64,000 bases of DNA from an uncultured Oscillospiraceae bacterium (GCA_947629915.1 CANRFN010000007.1:1-64000); one strand, 5' to 3'; positions 1 through 8,822 are shown, counted from the stretch's first letter. The notes: generated by a model from the letters alone, not told the origin. Program-made: numbers and translations.

Positions 1-134
1 ACCCGCTGTATAAGGAGGCCAGCTACAAGCCCTACATCATCGCGGCCATGATCTTCCTGGCCAAGTGCAAGGACCCCAGGGCCGTGCTGAAGGCCCTGGA
101 GGAGCGGGGCGTGAAGCGCCAGTTCGCAGAGTGA
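1..134 (+). CDS. ygeW: YgeW-type carbamoyltransferase, C-terminal end (partial)
   Basis: Only the last 43 codons are present; the gene enters from the left edge and stops with TGA at 132-134. The visible tail (LYKEASYKPYIIAAMIF) closely matches what I recall of the C-terminus of E. coli YgeW (YKEASWKPYIIAAMI), a member of the aspartate/ornithine carbamoyltransferase superfamily found in purine-catabolic gene clusters. The next gene is carbamate kinase, the expected partner for a carbamoyltransferase run in the catabolic direction: carbamoyl phosphate released here would be converted to ATP. The substrate is not established and the N-terminal half cannot be checked. Alternatives are an ornithine or oxamate carbamoyltransferase relative. 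Confidence 0.75.
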   Translation, partial: PLYKEASYKPYIIAAMIFLAKCKDPRAVLKALEERGVKRQFAE

Positions 135-163
135 TCTACTTCAAGCAGAGAGACCTTCCATTT

Positions 164-195
164 CGCCCCGGCCGGCCCCGGAGGCCGGCCGGGCG
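164..195 (+). other. Intercistronic GC-rich hairpin between ygeW and carbamate kinase
   Basis: A 13-bp arm (GGCCGGCCGGGCG at 183-195) pairs with 164-177 with one bulged C, leaving a 5-nt loop. No T-run follows, so this is more likely a stabilising or processing hairpin than a terminator. The ribosome site of the next gene lies just downstream. Confidence 0.5.
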
Positions 196-210
196 CACCC
201 AGGAGGAAGT

Positions 211-1152
211 ATGGGAAAACGCATTGTGATCGCCCTTGGCGGCAACGCCCTGGGCAAAAACCTGCCGGAGCAGATGATCGCGGTGAAGAAGACCGCAAAA
301 ACCATATGTGATCTCATCCAGGCGGGGCACCAGGTGATCATCGCCCACGGCAACGGGCCCCAGGTGGGGATGATCCAGCAGGCCATGGCGGAGCTCACCC
401 GGGTGGAGCCGGAGAAGTACATCCCCTGTCCGCTGTCCGTGTGCGTGGCCATGAGCCAGGGCTACATCGGCTACGACCTCCAAAACGCCCTGCGGGAGGA
501 GATGCTGGACCGGGGGATCTCCAAAGGGGTGGCCACGGTGCTCACCCAGGTGGAGGTGGACCCGGCAGACCCCGCCTTTGCCCATCCCACCAAACCCATC
601 GGCGCATTTATGAGCAAAGAAGAGGCGGAGCGGATGGTCCGGGAGCGGGACTACCAGGTGGTGGAGGACGCGGGACGGGGCTGGCGCCGTGTGGTGGCCT
701 CCCCCAGGCCCCAGGCCATCGTGGAGATCGCGTCCATCCGGGACATGGTGGACGCCGGCCTCGTGGTGGTGGCCTGCGGGGGCGGCGGCATCCCGGTGTA
801 CACCACCGAGGGGCACCACCTCAAGGGCGCCGCTGCGGTGATAGACAAGGACTTCGCCTCCTGCGTGCTGGCCCAGCAGCTGGACGCGGACTTTCTGGTG
901 ATCCTCACCGCCGTGGAGAAGGTGGCGATACACTTCGGCAAACCGAACCAGAAGTGGCTGGACCGCATCACCCCGGAGGAGGCGGAGCAGTACATCGCCG
1001 AGGGGCACTTCGCACCCGGCTCCATGCTGCCCAAGGTGGAGGCCGCGGTGGAGTTTGCCCGCTCTAAGCCCGGCCGCGCCGCCCTCATCACGCTGTTGGA
1101 GCGGGCAGCAGACGGCATCGCCGGCCGCACTGGCACGGTGATCGCCCAATAA
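211..1152 (+). CDS. arcC: Carbamate kinase
   Basis: The product is 313 residues, the normal length for carbamate kinase, which makes ATP from carbamoyl phosphate and ADP in the cytoplasm. The amino-acid-kinase fold signature is seen at the start (ALGGNALGKN) with HGNGPQVG near residue 50, and the C-terminal half has the usual VVACGGGGIP and GAAAVIDKD motifs. The ATG is preceded by AGGAGGAAGT. It lies directly behind the YgeW end and ahead of guanine deaminase, matching the role of the yqeA/arcC genes in purine clusters: the energy-conserving last step. A biosynthetic role is less likely because no arginine-deiminase genes are nearby. Confidence 0.93.
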   Translation: MGKRIVIALGGNALGKNLPEQMIAVKKTAKTICDLIQAGHQVIIAHGNGPQVGMIQQAMAELTRVEPEKYIPCPLSVCVAMSQGYIGYDLQNALREEMLDRGISKGVATVLTQVEVDPADPAFAHPTKPIGAFMSKEEAERMVRERDYQVVEDAGRGWRRVVASPRPQAIVEIASIRDMVDAGLVVVACGGGGIPVYTTEGHHLKGAAAVIDKDFASCVLAQQLDADFLVILTAVEKVAIHFGKPNQKWLDRITPEEAEQYIAEGHFAPGSMLPKVEAAVEFARSKPGRAALITLLERAADGIAGRTGTVIAQ

Positions 1153-1173
1153 AAGAATCGGAGGTGCAAAACC

Positions 1174-2454
1174 ATGCGCCATAGCTCCTATGTGATCCGG
1201 GCGGATTTCTGCTGGAGCAAATCCCTGGAAGAGGTGGCCTATCAGGAGAACGGCTGGCTGGTCTGTGAGAACGGCCGGTCTGCCGGCGTCTTCGCCCACC
1301 TGCCCGGCCAGTATCACAGCTGGCCCATCTTAGACTACACCGGCCAGCTGGCGGTGCCCGGCCTCACGGACCTCCACGTCCACGCCCCCCAGTATCGGTT
1401 CCGGGGCACCGGCATGGACCTGGAACTGCTGGAGTGGCTGAATACCGAGACCTTCCCCGAGGAGAGTAAGTACGCCGATCCCAGCTACGCCGAGATCGCC
1501 TATCAGCAGTTCGCAGAGGATCTCCGCCGGGGGCCCAACACCAGGGCCTGCATCTTCGCCACCATCCACACCGGGGCCACCCTGCAGCTCATGGACATCC
1601 TGGAGGAGTCCGGGCTCTGCACCATGGTGGGCCGGGTGAACATGGACCGGAACAGCCCGCCCACCCTGTGCGAGGCGTCTGCAGCGGTCTCCGCCGCAGC
1701 CACCCGGGCGTGGATTCAGGAGGCCCAGGGCCAGTATCGGCGGACGAAGCCCATCCTCACCCCCCGCTTCATCCCCTCCTGCACAGATGAACTGATGCGG
1801 GCGCTCCACAAGATCCAGCAGGAGACCGGCCTACCGGTGCAGTCTCACCTCTCGGAGAACCCGGACGAGTGCGCCTGGGTCCAGGAGCTCTGCCCGGGCT
1901 CCACCTGCTACGGCGATGCATACCGCCAGTTCGGCCTCTTCGGCGGGCCCGGCTGCCCCACCATCATGGCCCACTGCGTGTACTCCACGGAGGAGGAGAT
2001 CGCCCTGATGCGGGAGGGACAGGTGTATGTGGCCCACTGCCCGGACTCCAACACCAACCTGTCCTCCGGCATCGCCCCCATCCGCCGCTATCTCCAGGAG
2101 GGAATCCCGGTGGGCCTGGGCAGCGATGTGGCCGCCGGCACCCAGACCTCCATCTTCCGGGCCATGGCCCAGGCGATCCAGGTATCCAAGCTCCGCTGGC
2201 GGCTGGCGGACCCGTCTCTCCTGCCCTTGAACGCCCGGGAGGCCTTCTATCTGGGCACCATAGGGGGCGGCAGCTTCTTCGGCCAGGTGGGCTCCTTTGA
2301 GCCGGGCTATGAGCTGGACGCCATCGTGCTGGACGACACCCGCTACACCCCCATCAAGGGCATGTCCCTGGACAAGCGGCTGGAGCGGACCATCTATCTC
2401 TCCGAGGACCAGGACATCCGCCACAAGTTCGTCCAGGGCCGGATGCTCTTCTAA
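1174..2454 (+). CDS. guaD: Guanine deaminase-like amidohydrolase
   Basis: This 426-residue amidohydrolase-superfamily protein probably converts guanine to xanthine. The metal-site motifs are all present: LTDLHVHAPQY near residue 65 (HxH), QSHLSEN near 220, MAHCVYS near 260 and GLGSDVAAG near 310. The FRGTGMDLELLEWL and TFPEE segments are typical of bacterial guanine deaminases. The ATG follows GGAGGTGCAAAACC. It sits between carbamate kinase and the xanthine-dehydrogenase-type operon, so it would feed xanthine to that enzyme. The related SsnA family is the main alternative; the HAPQY segment favours guanine deaminase. Confidence 0.88.
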   Translation: MRHSSYVIRADFCWSKSLEEVAYQENGWLVCENGRSAGVFAHLPGQYHSWPILDYTGQLAVPGLTDLHVHAPQYRFRGTGMDLELLEWLNTETFPEESKYADPSYAEIAYQQFAEDLRRGPNTRACIFATIHTGATLQLMDILEESGLCTMVGRVNMDRNSPPTLCEASAAVSAAATRAWIQEAQGQYRRTKPILTPRFIPSCTDELMRALHKIQQETGLPVQSHLSENPDECAWVQELCPGSTCYGDAYRQFGLFGGPGCPTIMAHCVYSTEEEIALMREGQVYVAHCPDSNTNLSSGIAPIRRYLQEGIPVGLGSDVAAGTQTSIFRAMAQAIQVSKLRWRLADPSLLPLNAREAFYLGTIGGGSFFGQVGSFEPGYELDAIVLDDTRYTPIKGMSLDKRLERTIYLSEDQDIRHKFVQGRMLF

Positions 2455-2467
2455 ATTTGGTTTTATC

Positions 2468-2495
2468 TTGCATTTCTCGGAAAACCCTGTATACT
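2468..2495 (+). promoter_or_regulatory. Sigma-A promoter of the hydroxylase operon
   Basis: TTGCAT at 2468-2473 and TATACT at 2490-2495 are separated by 16 nt. It lies in the gap after guaD, so the three-subunit hydroxylase operon can be transcribed on its own. Confidence 0.6.
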
Positions 2496-2563
2496 GAAGA
2501 GCAGTACGATACAGGACAGCTATCTTTCGCTTTCCCCAACATATATAAAGGAGGCAGAGTGTC

Positions 2564-4876
2564 TTGCCCAACGTAGGAAAAAGCGTCCCGCGGGTGGACG
2601 CCATGGACAAGGTGACCGGCCGGGCAAAGTATACGGACGACCGCTGCGACCCACACGCGCTGGTGGCCCGGGTGGTGCGCTCCACCATCGCCCACGGCTA
2701 CGTGAAGTCTGTGGACATCTCCCAGGCGGAGAAAATCCCCGGCGTGGTGCGCATCGTGACCTGTTTTGACGTGCCGGACATCAAATTTCCCACCGCTGGC
2801 CACCCCTGGTCTGTGGAGGAGGCCCATCAAGATGTTGCAGACCGGCGGCTGCTGAACCGCCATGTGCGCTATGTGGGAGACGATGTGGCCGCAGTGGTGG
2901 CGGAGAACGAGGTGGCCGCCGCCCAGGCCGCGAGGGCCATTCGGGTGGAGTATGAGCCTCTCCCCTTCGTGCTGGACCCCATCGAGGCCATGCAACCCGG
3001 GGCGCCGGTGCTCCACAAGGAGTACCCGGACAACGTGCTGAAACACACCTCCATCCGCCAGGGAGACTACCAGACCGCCATCCAGGAGCCGGGCCTCATC
3101 TGCGTGGACAAGTGGTATGAGGTCCCCACGGTGCAGCACTGCCACATCGAAAACTTCATCTGCTACGCCTATGGGGAGGGGGACCGGATCGTCATCGTGT
3201 CCTCCACCCAGATTCCCCACATCGTCCGCCGCACCGTGGGCCAGGCATTGGGGCTGCCCTGGGGCAAGGTGCGGATCATCAAGCCGTACATTGGCGGCGG
3301 CTTCGGCAACAAACAGGACACCCTGTATGAGCCCCTCTGCGCCTACCTCTCCCTGCAGGTGGGCGGCCGCCAGGTGAAGCTGGACGTCCCCCGGGAGGAC
3401 ACCTTCGTCTCCAACCGGGTGCGCCACGCGGAGAAGATCCACATCATCTCCTGGGTGCGGCCGGACGGCACCTATGCGGCCCGGAAGCTGGAGATGTACT
3501 CCAACCAGGGGGCATACGCCAGCCACGGCCACTCCATCGTGGCAAAGGGCATGGGCGCCTTCCCCCAGATGTACCCCTGCCCCAACATCGAGGCGGACAG
3601 CTACACCGTGTACACCAACCGCTCTGTGGCCGGCGCCATGCGGGGCTACGGCATCCCCCAGGCCATGTTCGCCTTTGAGTCCCACACGGAGGACGTGTGC
3701 CGGCGGCTGGGCCTGGACTCCCTGGCGTTCCGCCACAAGAACATCATGCCCAAGGGCTATGTGGACGGCTTCTCCAAGAACGAGAACTATTTCGATAGCT
3801 TCAACCAGTGCATGGACAAGGCGGTGGCGGAGACAGACTACGTGCGCAAGCACGCGGCCTATGCCCATCAGACGGGAGAGGTGCGCCGCGGCATCGGCAT
3901 CGCCCCCTTCTGGTACAACACTGCCGTGTGGCCCATCTCCCTGGAGCACTCCTCCTGCCGCATGGTGTTGAACCAGGACGGCTCCATCCAGCTGCAGGTG
4001 GCAGAGACAGAGATCGGCCAGGGCGCAGACACCGCCTACGCCCAGATGGCGGCGGACGTGGTGGGCCTTGCGTACTACACCGATGTCCACGTACAGAGCT
4101 GCCAGGACACGGACGTCACCCCGTTCGGCCTCGGCGCCTACGCCTCCCGGCAGACCTACACCGCCGGCTTTGCCATCCGGCAGACCGGCCTCATCCTCCG
4201 GGACAAGATCCTGGACTACGCATCTGAGATGACCCGGATGCCCAAGTACAACCTGGATCTCATGGACGGGGAGATCGTGCGCACCACAGACGGCAGGGTG
4301 CTGCTGAAGCTGGCGGACCTTGCCACCGAGGCCTTCTACAGCCTCACCCACAGCGTACACATCACCGCAGAGTCCACCTACCAGACCAAGAGCAACGCGT
4401 ACTCCTTCGGCTGCTGCGTGGCGGAGGTGGAGGTGGACATCCCCCTCTGCAAGGTGAAGGTGACGGACCTTCTCAACATCCACGACTGCGGCAAGCTCAT
4501 CAACCCGGCGCTGGCGGAGGCCCAGGTCCACGGCGGCATGTCCATGGGCATCGGCTACGCCCTCTCCGAGCAGCTTCTCTTCGATCCCAAGACCGGCCGG
4601 GCCCTGAACAACAATCTTCTGGACTACAAGCTCTCCACCACCATGGACCACCCCCATCTCCGGGCCATGTTCATCGAGAACTACGAGCCCACCAGCGCGT
4701 TCGGCACCAAGGCCCTGGGCGAGCCCCCCACCTGCCCGGTGGCCCCCGCCATCCGCAACGCCATTCTCAACGCCACAGGGGTAGAGGTGGACTCCCTGCC
4801 CATGAACCCCCATGTGCTGTACCGCCGATTCTGCCAGGAAGGCCTGATCGCCGATCCCTGGACCAAGGAGGGCTAA
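2564..4876 (+). CDS. Xanthine dehydrogenase-type molybdenum-binding subunit
   Basis: The 770-residue catalytic subunit belongs to the xanthine oxidase family and binds the molybdopterin cofactor. Visible family motifs are IGGGFGNKQD (about residue 245), AGAMRGYGIPQA (about 360), GLGAYASRQTY (about 525) and ALGEPPTCPVAPA (about 720), the last carrying the expected catalytic Glu. The start is TTG, chosen because AAGGAGG lies 9 nt upstream. Genes for the FAD and iron-sulfur subunits follow at once. YqeC, YqeB, XdhC and selenium genes nearby suggest a selenium-dependent molybdenum hydroxylase acting on xanthine or a related purine (XdhA/XdhD type); the exact substrate cannot be read from sequence. 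Confidence 0.92.
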   Translation: MPNVGKSVPRVDAMDKVTGRAKYTDDRCDPHALVARVVRSTIAHGYVKSVDISQAEKIPGVVRIVTCFDVPDIKFPTAGHPWSVEEAHQDVADRRLLNRHVRYVGDDVAAVVAENEVAAAQAARAIRVEYEPLPFVLDPIEAMQPGAPVLHKEYPDNVLKHTSIRQGDYQTAIQEPGLICVDKWYEVPTVQHCHIENFICYAYGEGDRIVIVSSTQIPHIVRRTVGQALGLPWGKVRIIKPYIGGGFGNKQDTLYEPLCAYLSLQVGGRQVKLDVPREDTFVSNRVRHAEKIHIISWVRPDGTYAARKLEMYSNQGAYASHGHSIVAKGMGAFPQMYPCPNIEADSYTVYTNRSVAGAMRGYGIPQAMFAFESHTEDVCRRLGLDSLAFRHKNIMPKGYVDGFSKNENYFDSFNQCMDKAVAETDYVRKHAAYAHQTGEVRRGIGIAPFWYNTAVWPISLEHSSCRMVLNQDGSIQLQVAETEIGQGADTAYAQMAADVVGLAYYTDVHVQSCQDTDVTPFGLGAYASRQTYTAGFAIRQTGLILRDKILDYASEMTRMPKYNLDLMDGEIVRTTDGRVLLKLADLATEAFYSLTHSVHITAESTYQTKSNAYSFGCCVAEVEVDIPLCKVKVTDLLNIHDCGKLINPALAEAQVHGGMSMGIGYALSEQLLFDPKTGRALNNNLLDYKLSTTMDHPHLRAMFIENYEPTSAFGTKALGEPPTCPVAPAIRNAILNATGVEVDSLPMNPHVLYRRFCQEGLIADPWTKEG

Positions 4877-4880
4877 GCGT

Positions 4881-5762
4881 ATGTACGATATCAAAGCGCT
4901 GTATGAGGCGGAGAGCACCGCCCACGCCGTGCAGCTCCGGCTGGAGCACCCCGAGGCCCAGATCATCGCCGGCGGCAGCGATGTGCTGGTGCAGGTCCGG
5001 GAGGGCAAGCGGGCCGGCAAAGCGCTGATCTCCATCTACATGCTGGACGAGCTCCGGGGCATCCGGATCGATGATGAGGGTAACCTCCGCATCGGCTCCC
5101 TCACCAGCTTCTCCCACATCACCAAAGATCCCCTGATCCAGCAATACATCCCCGCCCTGGGGGAGGCCGTGGACATGGTAGGCGGCCCCCAGATCCGCAA
5201 CATCGGCACCATCGGCGGCAACACCTGCAACGGCGTCACGTCCGCAGACTCCGCCTCCACCCTCCACGCCTATGAGGCCATCATCGAGCTCACCGGCGCC
5301 AATGGGATCCGGCGGGTGCCCATTAAGGACTTCTATCTCCGGGCAGGCCAGACAGACATCCGCCCGGACGAGATCCAGACCGCCATACTCATCCCCCAGG
5401 ACAGCTACAAAGACACCGCCGGGTACTACTTCAAGTACGCCATGCGCAACGCCATGGACATCGCCACCACCGGCTGCTCGGTGAACTGCCGGCTCTCCCC
5501 GGACAAGGGCACCTTTGAACGGGTGCGCATCGCCTATGGCGTGGCGGGCCCGGTGCCCATGCGGGCCCCCACCGCCGAGGCGATGGCGGCCGGCAAACCG
5601 GTCTCCCGGGAGACGGTCCAGGCCTTCGCCCAGGCGGTTCTCCAGGACATCAACCCCAGAGACTCCTGGCGGGCCTCCAGGGCCCTCCGGCAGCACATCG
5701 CCGTGGAGCTGGCCAGCCGCTGTCTCACCGAATCCGTACACCGTGCAGGAGGTGCCCTCTGA
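4881..5762 (+). CDS. Molybdenum hydroxylase FAD-binding subunit
   Basis: The 293-residue protein is the flavin subunit that passes electrons between the iron-sulfur clusters and the final acceptor. The FAD-binding motifs of the CO-dehydrogenase-flavoprotein family are clear: IIAGGSD at about residues 28-34 and NIGTIGGNTCNG at about 110. It begins 4 nt after the catalytic subunit and its stop overlaps the next ATG (TGATG), so translation is coupled and equal subunit dosage is expected. Length is normal for a separate XdhB/YgfM-type subunit. Confidence 0.92.
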   Translation: MYDIKALYEAESTAHAVQLRLEHPEAQIIAGGSDVLVQVREGKRAGKALISIYMLDELRGIRIDDEGNLRIGSLTSFSHITKDPLIQQYIPALGEAVDMVGGPQIRNIGTIGGNTCNGVTSADSASTLHAYEAIIELTGANGIRRVPIKDFYLRAGQTDIRPDEIQTAILIPQDSYKDTAGYYFKYAMRNAMDIATTGCSVNCRLSPDKGTFERVRIAYGVAGPVPMRAPTAEAMAAGKPVSRETVQAFAQAVLQDINPRDSWRASRALRQHIAVELASRCLTESVHRAGGAL

Positions 5763-6262
5763 TGGAGCAACAGTATAAGCAGGTGAATTTCAACCTCAAC
5801 GGCAAGGATGTCTCCTGCGTGGTGGACATCCGCTGCTCCCTCACGGATATGCTGCGCAACCAGTTTGGCTGCACGTCTGTGAAGAAGGGCTGCGAGGTGG
5901 GCGAGTGCGGCGCCTGCACCGTGCTCATAGACAAGGAGGCCTTCAACTCCTGCATCTACCTGGCGGTGTGGGCCGAGGGCAAGCACATCCTCACCCTGGA
6001 AGGGCTATTGGGCCCCAACGGCGAGCTCAGCGACATCCAGCAGGCCTTTATCGATGAGGCGGCGGTCCAGTGCGGGTTCTGCACGCCCGGCTTCATCCTA
6101 ACCGGCTATGAGATCCTGGAGACCGGCAAGCTCTACACAGACGATGAGCTCCGCAAGCTCCTCTCCGGTCACCTCTGCCGCTGCACCGGATATGAGAACA
6201 TCCTGAAGGCGGTAAAGAAAGTGATGTACCAGCGGCTGGGCAAGACCCCGGAAGAGGCGTGA
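5762..6262 (+). CDS. Molybdenum hydroxylase [2Fe-2S] subunit
   Basis: This 166-residue subunit carries two [2Fe-2S] clusters. The N-terminal plant-ferredoxin-like cluster is ligated by Cys44, Cys49, Cys52 and Cys64 (GCEVGECGACTVL). The C-terminal helical domain supplies QCGFCTPG and HLCRCTGYENI. All eight expected cysteines are present. It overlaps the FAD subunit gene by one base and the following yqeC gene in the same way, so all four are one translationally coupled unit. Confidence 0.94.
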   Translation: MEQQYKQVNFNLNGKDVSCVVDIRCSLTDMLRNQFGCTSVKKGCEVGECGACTVLIDKEAFNSCIYLAVWAEGKHILTLEGLLGPNGELSDIQQAFIDEAAVQCGFCTPGFILTGYEILETGKLYTDDELRKLLSGHLCRCTGYENILKAVKKVMYQRLGKTPEEA

Positions 6263-6906
6263 TGCTGTTCAAGGAGGCACTGGCCATCGGCCCCGGGATC
6301 ACGGCCATCACCGGCAGTGGGGGCAAGACCAGCCTGCTGCACCTGTTGGCAGACGAGCTCCCCGGGCGGGTTCTCCTCTGCACCACCACCCACATGTTCC
6401 CCTCGGACACGTACAAGACCCTGTGGAACCCCACGGCAGAGCAGATCCGCCAGGACTGGGCCCGGGTGCTTTGTATCGGTGCCCCGGCGGACCATGGAAA
6501 GCTGGGGCCGTGCACCTCTCTCACCCTGGCGGACCTGCTGCAGCTGGCCCCCTATGTCCTCGTGGAGGCGGACGGCTCCAGGCGGCTGCCCCTGAAGGCC
6601 CATGCGGCCTGGGAGCCGGCAATCCCCCCAGAGGCACAGCAGACCATCTGCGTGGTGGGCGCCAGCGGCCTGGGAAAACCCGTAGAAGAGGTAGTCCACC
6701 GCCCGGAGCTGTGGGTTCCGGAAGACACCGCCCCCACATCCGTGGCGGAGATGCTGGTCCGGGAGGGCCGCTGGGACAAGGTGTTCATCAATCAGTGCGA
6801 GACCCCGGAGGCCTTGGAGCAGGCCAGAGAGATTGCGAGGGGTCTGCCGCCGGGCACCGCCTTTGCCGGCAGCATCCGCCAGCACATGATCTGCCCTCTT
6901 CCCTAG
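6262..6906 (+). CDS. yqeC: YqeC: selenium-dependent hydroxylase accessory ATPase/GTPase
   Basis: The 214-residue product matches the YqeC family, accessory proteins found with selenium-dependent molybdenum hydroxylases. A P-loop is seen at residues 18-23 (TGSGGKTS), followed by TTTHMF and VEADGSRRLPLK, all characteristic. I chose ATG 6262 because it repeats the TGATG coupling of the upstream junction; GTG 6259 one codon earlier is possible. Its proposed role is in making or inserting the labile selenium of the Mo cofactor, which is inferred from genome context in the literature rather than proven biochemically. YqeB lies 6 kb downstream. Confidence 0.85.
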   Translation: MLFKEALAIGPGITAITGSGGKTSLLHLLADELPGRVLLCTTTHMFPSDTYKTLWNPTAEQIRQDWARVLCIGAPADHGKLGPCTSLTLADLLQLAPYVLVEADGSRRLPLKAHAAWEPAIPPEAQQTICVVGASGLGKPVEEVVHRPELWVPEDTAPTSVAEMLVREGRWDKVFINQCETPEALEQAREIARGLPPGTAFAGSIRQHMICPLP

Positions 6907-6936
6907 CGCAACTACGAAAGGACGTGCATCATCCCT

Positions 6937-8319
6937 ATGGGCATTCTGATACGCAACGGCACCCTGGTCTGTCCGGAGGGGCCGGTCCAGGCAGACCTCC
7001 GGGTGGACGGCGGCAAGATCACCGCCATTGGCAAGGACCTCCCGGTGGAGAGCTGCCAGGTGGTCGAGGCCGCCGGCAAACTGGTGTTCCCCGGCTTTAT
7101 CGACACCCACACCCACTTTGAGATGAACAAGGGGCTCGTCAACGAGACCGCGGACGGCTGGGCCACCGGCACCCTTGCGGCCCTGGCCGGCGGCACCACC
7201 ACGGTGCTGGACTTCTCCGAGCCCCAGCGGGGGGCCAGCCTGGCCTCCGCGCTGGACACCTGGCATAGGCGGGCAGACGGCCGGGCCTCCTGCAACTACG
7301 GCTTTCACATGACCATCAAGGACTGGAACCCCGCCATCCGGGCGGAGCTCCCCTCCATGACGAGGGCCGGCATCACCTCATACAAGATCTACTTCGCCTA
7401 CGACAACCTCCGCCTCTCCGATGGAGACGCCTATCAGGTGGTGCAGGCGGTGGCGGCAGAGGGCGGCATCGTGGGATGCCACTGTGAGAACGGGGACCTG
7501 GTCTCCGCCGGCATCGCCGCCCAAAAGGCCGCCGGACGGATGGGTCCTGAGGCCCATCCCCTGTCCCGGCCGGCGGTGGTGGAGGCGGAGGCGGTGAACC
7601 GGTGGCTGGCCATCGGGGAGATGGCGGGCTGCCCGGTGAACATCGTCCACCTGTCTACCCAACGGGGCCTGGAGGCCGCCCAGGCCGCCCGGGCCCGGGG
7701 CCAGAAGCTCTATGTGGAGACCTGTCCCCAGTATCTCGTGATGGAGGACAGCAAGTATCTGCTTCCCGGCTTCGAGGGGGCCAAGTACGTGTTCTCTCCG
7801 CCCCTCCGGAAGCAGGAGGACCAGGACGCCCTCTGGGCCGCTCTGGAATCTGGCGACATCGACACCATCGGCACAGACCACTGCTCGTTCAACTATAAGG
7901 GCGTAAAGGAACTGGGCCGGGAGGACTTCTCCAAGATTCCCAACGGCATTCCGGGGGTGGAACATCGGCCGGTTTTGGTGTATACTGCAGGGGTGGCTGC
8001 TGGAAAGATCACCGCCCACGCCATGATGCAGCTTCTCGCCGCACAGCCGGCCAAGCTCTTCGGCATGTATCCCCAAAAGGGCGCCCTGCAAGTGGGTAGC
8101 GATGCCGACATCACCATTCTGGACCCCAACCAGTCCGGGGTGATCACCGCAGCCGGCCAGCACCAGAACGTGGACTACACCCCCTATGAGGGCTTCCAAA
8201 CCGCCTGTACCGTGGACACCGTCCTTCTGAACGGCGAGCTGGCAGTCTCCCAGGGAGAGGTGCTCCAGACCTACCGGGGCAAGTACGTCTCCCGGGGTTC
8301 CTGTGCCTTCTGGCGCTGA
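6937..8319 (+). CDS. Dihydropyrimidinase/hydantoinase family amidohydrolase
   Basis: The 460-residue enzyme is of the D-hydantoinase/dihydropyrimidinase/allantoinase group, which hydrolyses cyclic amides. Metal ligands are visible in FIDTHTHFEM (residues ~57-62), the carboxylated lysine in SYKIYFAY (~150), and GCHCEN, IVHLSTQ and GTDHCSFNYKG further on. It resembles E. coli HyuA/YgeZ, found in the ygeW-yqeA purine cluster. Here it would open the ring produced by the hydroxylase. Allantoinase or phenylhydantoinase activity cannot be excluded. AAAGGAC lies 13 nt before the ATG, and a strong terminator follows. Confidence 0.88.
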   Translation: MGILIRNGTLVCPEGPVQADLRVDGGKITAIGKDLPVESCQVVEAAGKLVFPGFIDTHTHFEMNKGLVNETADGWATGTLAALAGGTTTVLDFSEPQRGASLASALDTWHRRADGRASCNYGFHMTIKDWNPAIRAELPSMTRAGITSYKIYFAYDNLRLSDGDAYQVVQAVAAEGGIVGCHCENGDLVSAGIAAQKAAGRMGPEAHPLSRPAVVEAEAVNRWLAIGEMAGCPVNIVHLSTQRGLEAAQAARARGQKLYVETCPQYLVMEDSKYLLPGFEGAKYVFSPPLRKQEDQDALWAALESGDIDTIGTDHCSFNYKGVKELGREDFSKIPNGIPGVEHRPVLVYTAGVAAGKITAHAMMQLLAAQPAKLFGMYPQKGALQVGSDADITILDPNQSGVITAAGQHQNVDYTPYEGFQTACTVDTVLLNGELAVSQGEVLQTYRGKYVSRGSCAFWR

Positions 8320-8336
8320 GACAACAAACCCATAGA

Positions 8337-8384
8337 AAACGGTCCCGGAACTGGCTCACACCGCCGGCTCCGGGACTGTTTCCA
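8337..8384 (+). terminator. Rho-independent terminator after the hydantoinase gene
   Basis: A 13-bp stem (8337-8349 with 8369-8381, one G-T pair) closes a 19-nt loop and ends in a short T-run. It separates the hydroxylase operon from ridA. Confidence 0.8.
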
Positions 8385-8405
8385 TACCAACCCATATCGA
8401 AATGA

Positions 8406-8453
8406 AGAAAGGAGCGTGGGGCGCAAGTCCTCAATCGGGCTGCGCCATCCTCT
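8406..8453 (+). promoter_or_regulatory. ridA leader: Shine-Dalgarno separated from its ATG by a hairpin
   Basis: The only good ribosome site (GAAAGGAG, 8407-8414) is about 40 nt before the ridA ATG at 8454. Between them GGCGCA (8420-8425) pairs with TGCGCC (8441-8446). After a bulged A the inner GTCC/GGGC pairs as well, leaving a 6-nt loop. Folding removes 27 nt and brings the site to about 12 nt from the ATG. No in-frame ATG, GTG or TTG lies between the upstream stop at 8403 and 8454. Confidence 0.5.
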
Positions 8454-8822
8454 ATGACTGTATTGCACACAGACAAGGCACCTGCCGCCATCGGCCCCTA
8501 TTCCCAGGGGTATCAGGTGAACGGCTTCGTCTTCACCTCCGGCCAGATCCCCGTGAATCCGGCAGACGGCACCGTCCCCGAGGGCATCGCCGCCCAGGCG
8601 GAGCAGAGCTGCAAAAACGTAGGCGCCATCCTGGAGACCGCCGGTCTCAGCTACGAGAACGTGATCAAGACCACCTGCTTCCTGGCGGACATGGGGGACT
8701 TCGGGGCGTTCAACGGCGTCTATGAGAAGTTCTTTGTCTCCAAGCCCGCCCGCAGCTGCGTGGCTGTAAAGGAGCTGCCCAAGGGCGTGCTCTGCGAGGT
8801 GGAGGCCATCGCGGCGGTGTAA
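8454..8822 (+). CDS. ridA: RidA family enamine/imine deaminase
   Basis: The 122-residue protein is a full-length RidA (YjgF/YER057c/UK114) protein. It hydrolyses reactive enamine/imine intermediates, often those released by PLP enzymes. Family motifs are APAAIGPYSQG at residues ~9-19, the FTSGQIP segment, and the C-terminal CEVEAIAAV with the conserved Glu; the usual active-site Arg is in ARSCVAV. It has terminators on both sides, so it is its own unit. A PLP aminotransferase follows 350 nt later. The start is set by homology since spacing to the ribosome site is abnormal. Confidence 0.93.
   Translation: MTVLHTDKAPAAIGPYSQGYQVNGFVFTSGQIPVNPADGTVPEGIAAQAEQSCKNVGAILETAGLSYENVIKTTCFLADMGDFGAFNGVYEKFFVSKPARSCVAVKELPKGVLCEVEAIAAV

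Noticed and set aside
136..1317. Long minus-strand frames opposite the carbamate kinase and many other genes
   Set aside because: They mirror codon bias of GC-rich genes on the other strand, show no family motifs and lack ribosome sites.
2536..2543. CCAACATA half-site before the hydroxylase Mo subunit, matching one arm of the Crp/Fnr dyad
   Set aside because: The second arm is missing at the right distance, so a chance 8-mer is as likely.
8402..8725. Long frame starting ATG at 8402 with MKKGAWGAS
   Set aside because: It reads ridA out of frame, lies upstream of the ribosome site and has the skewed composition of an overlap frame.
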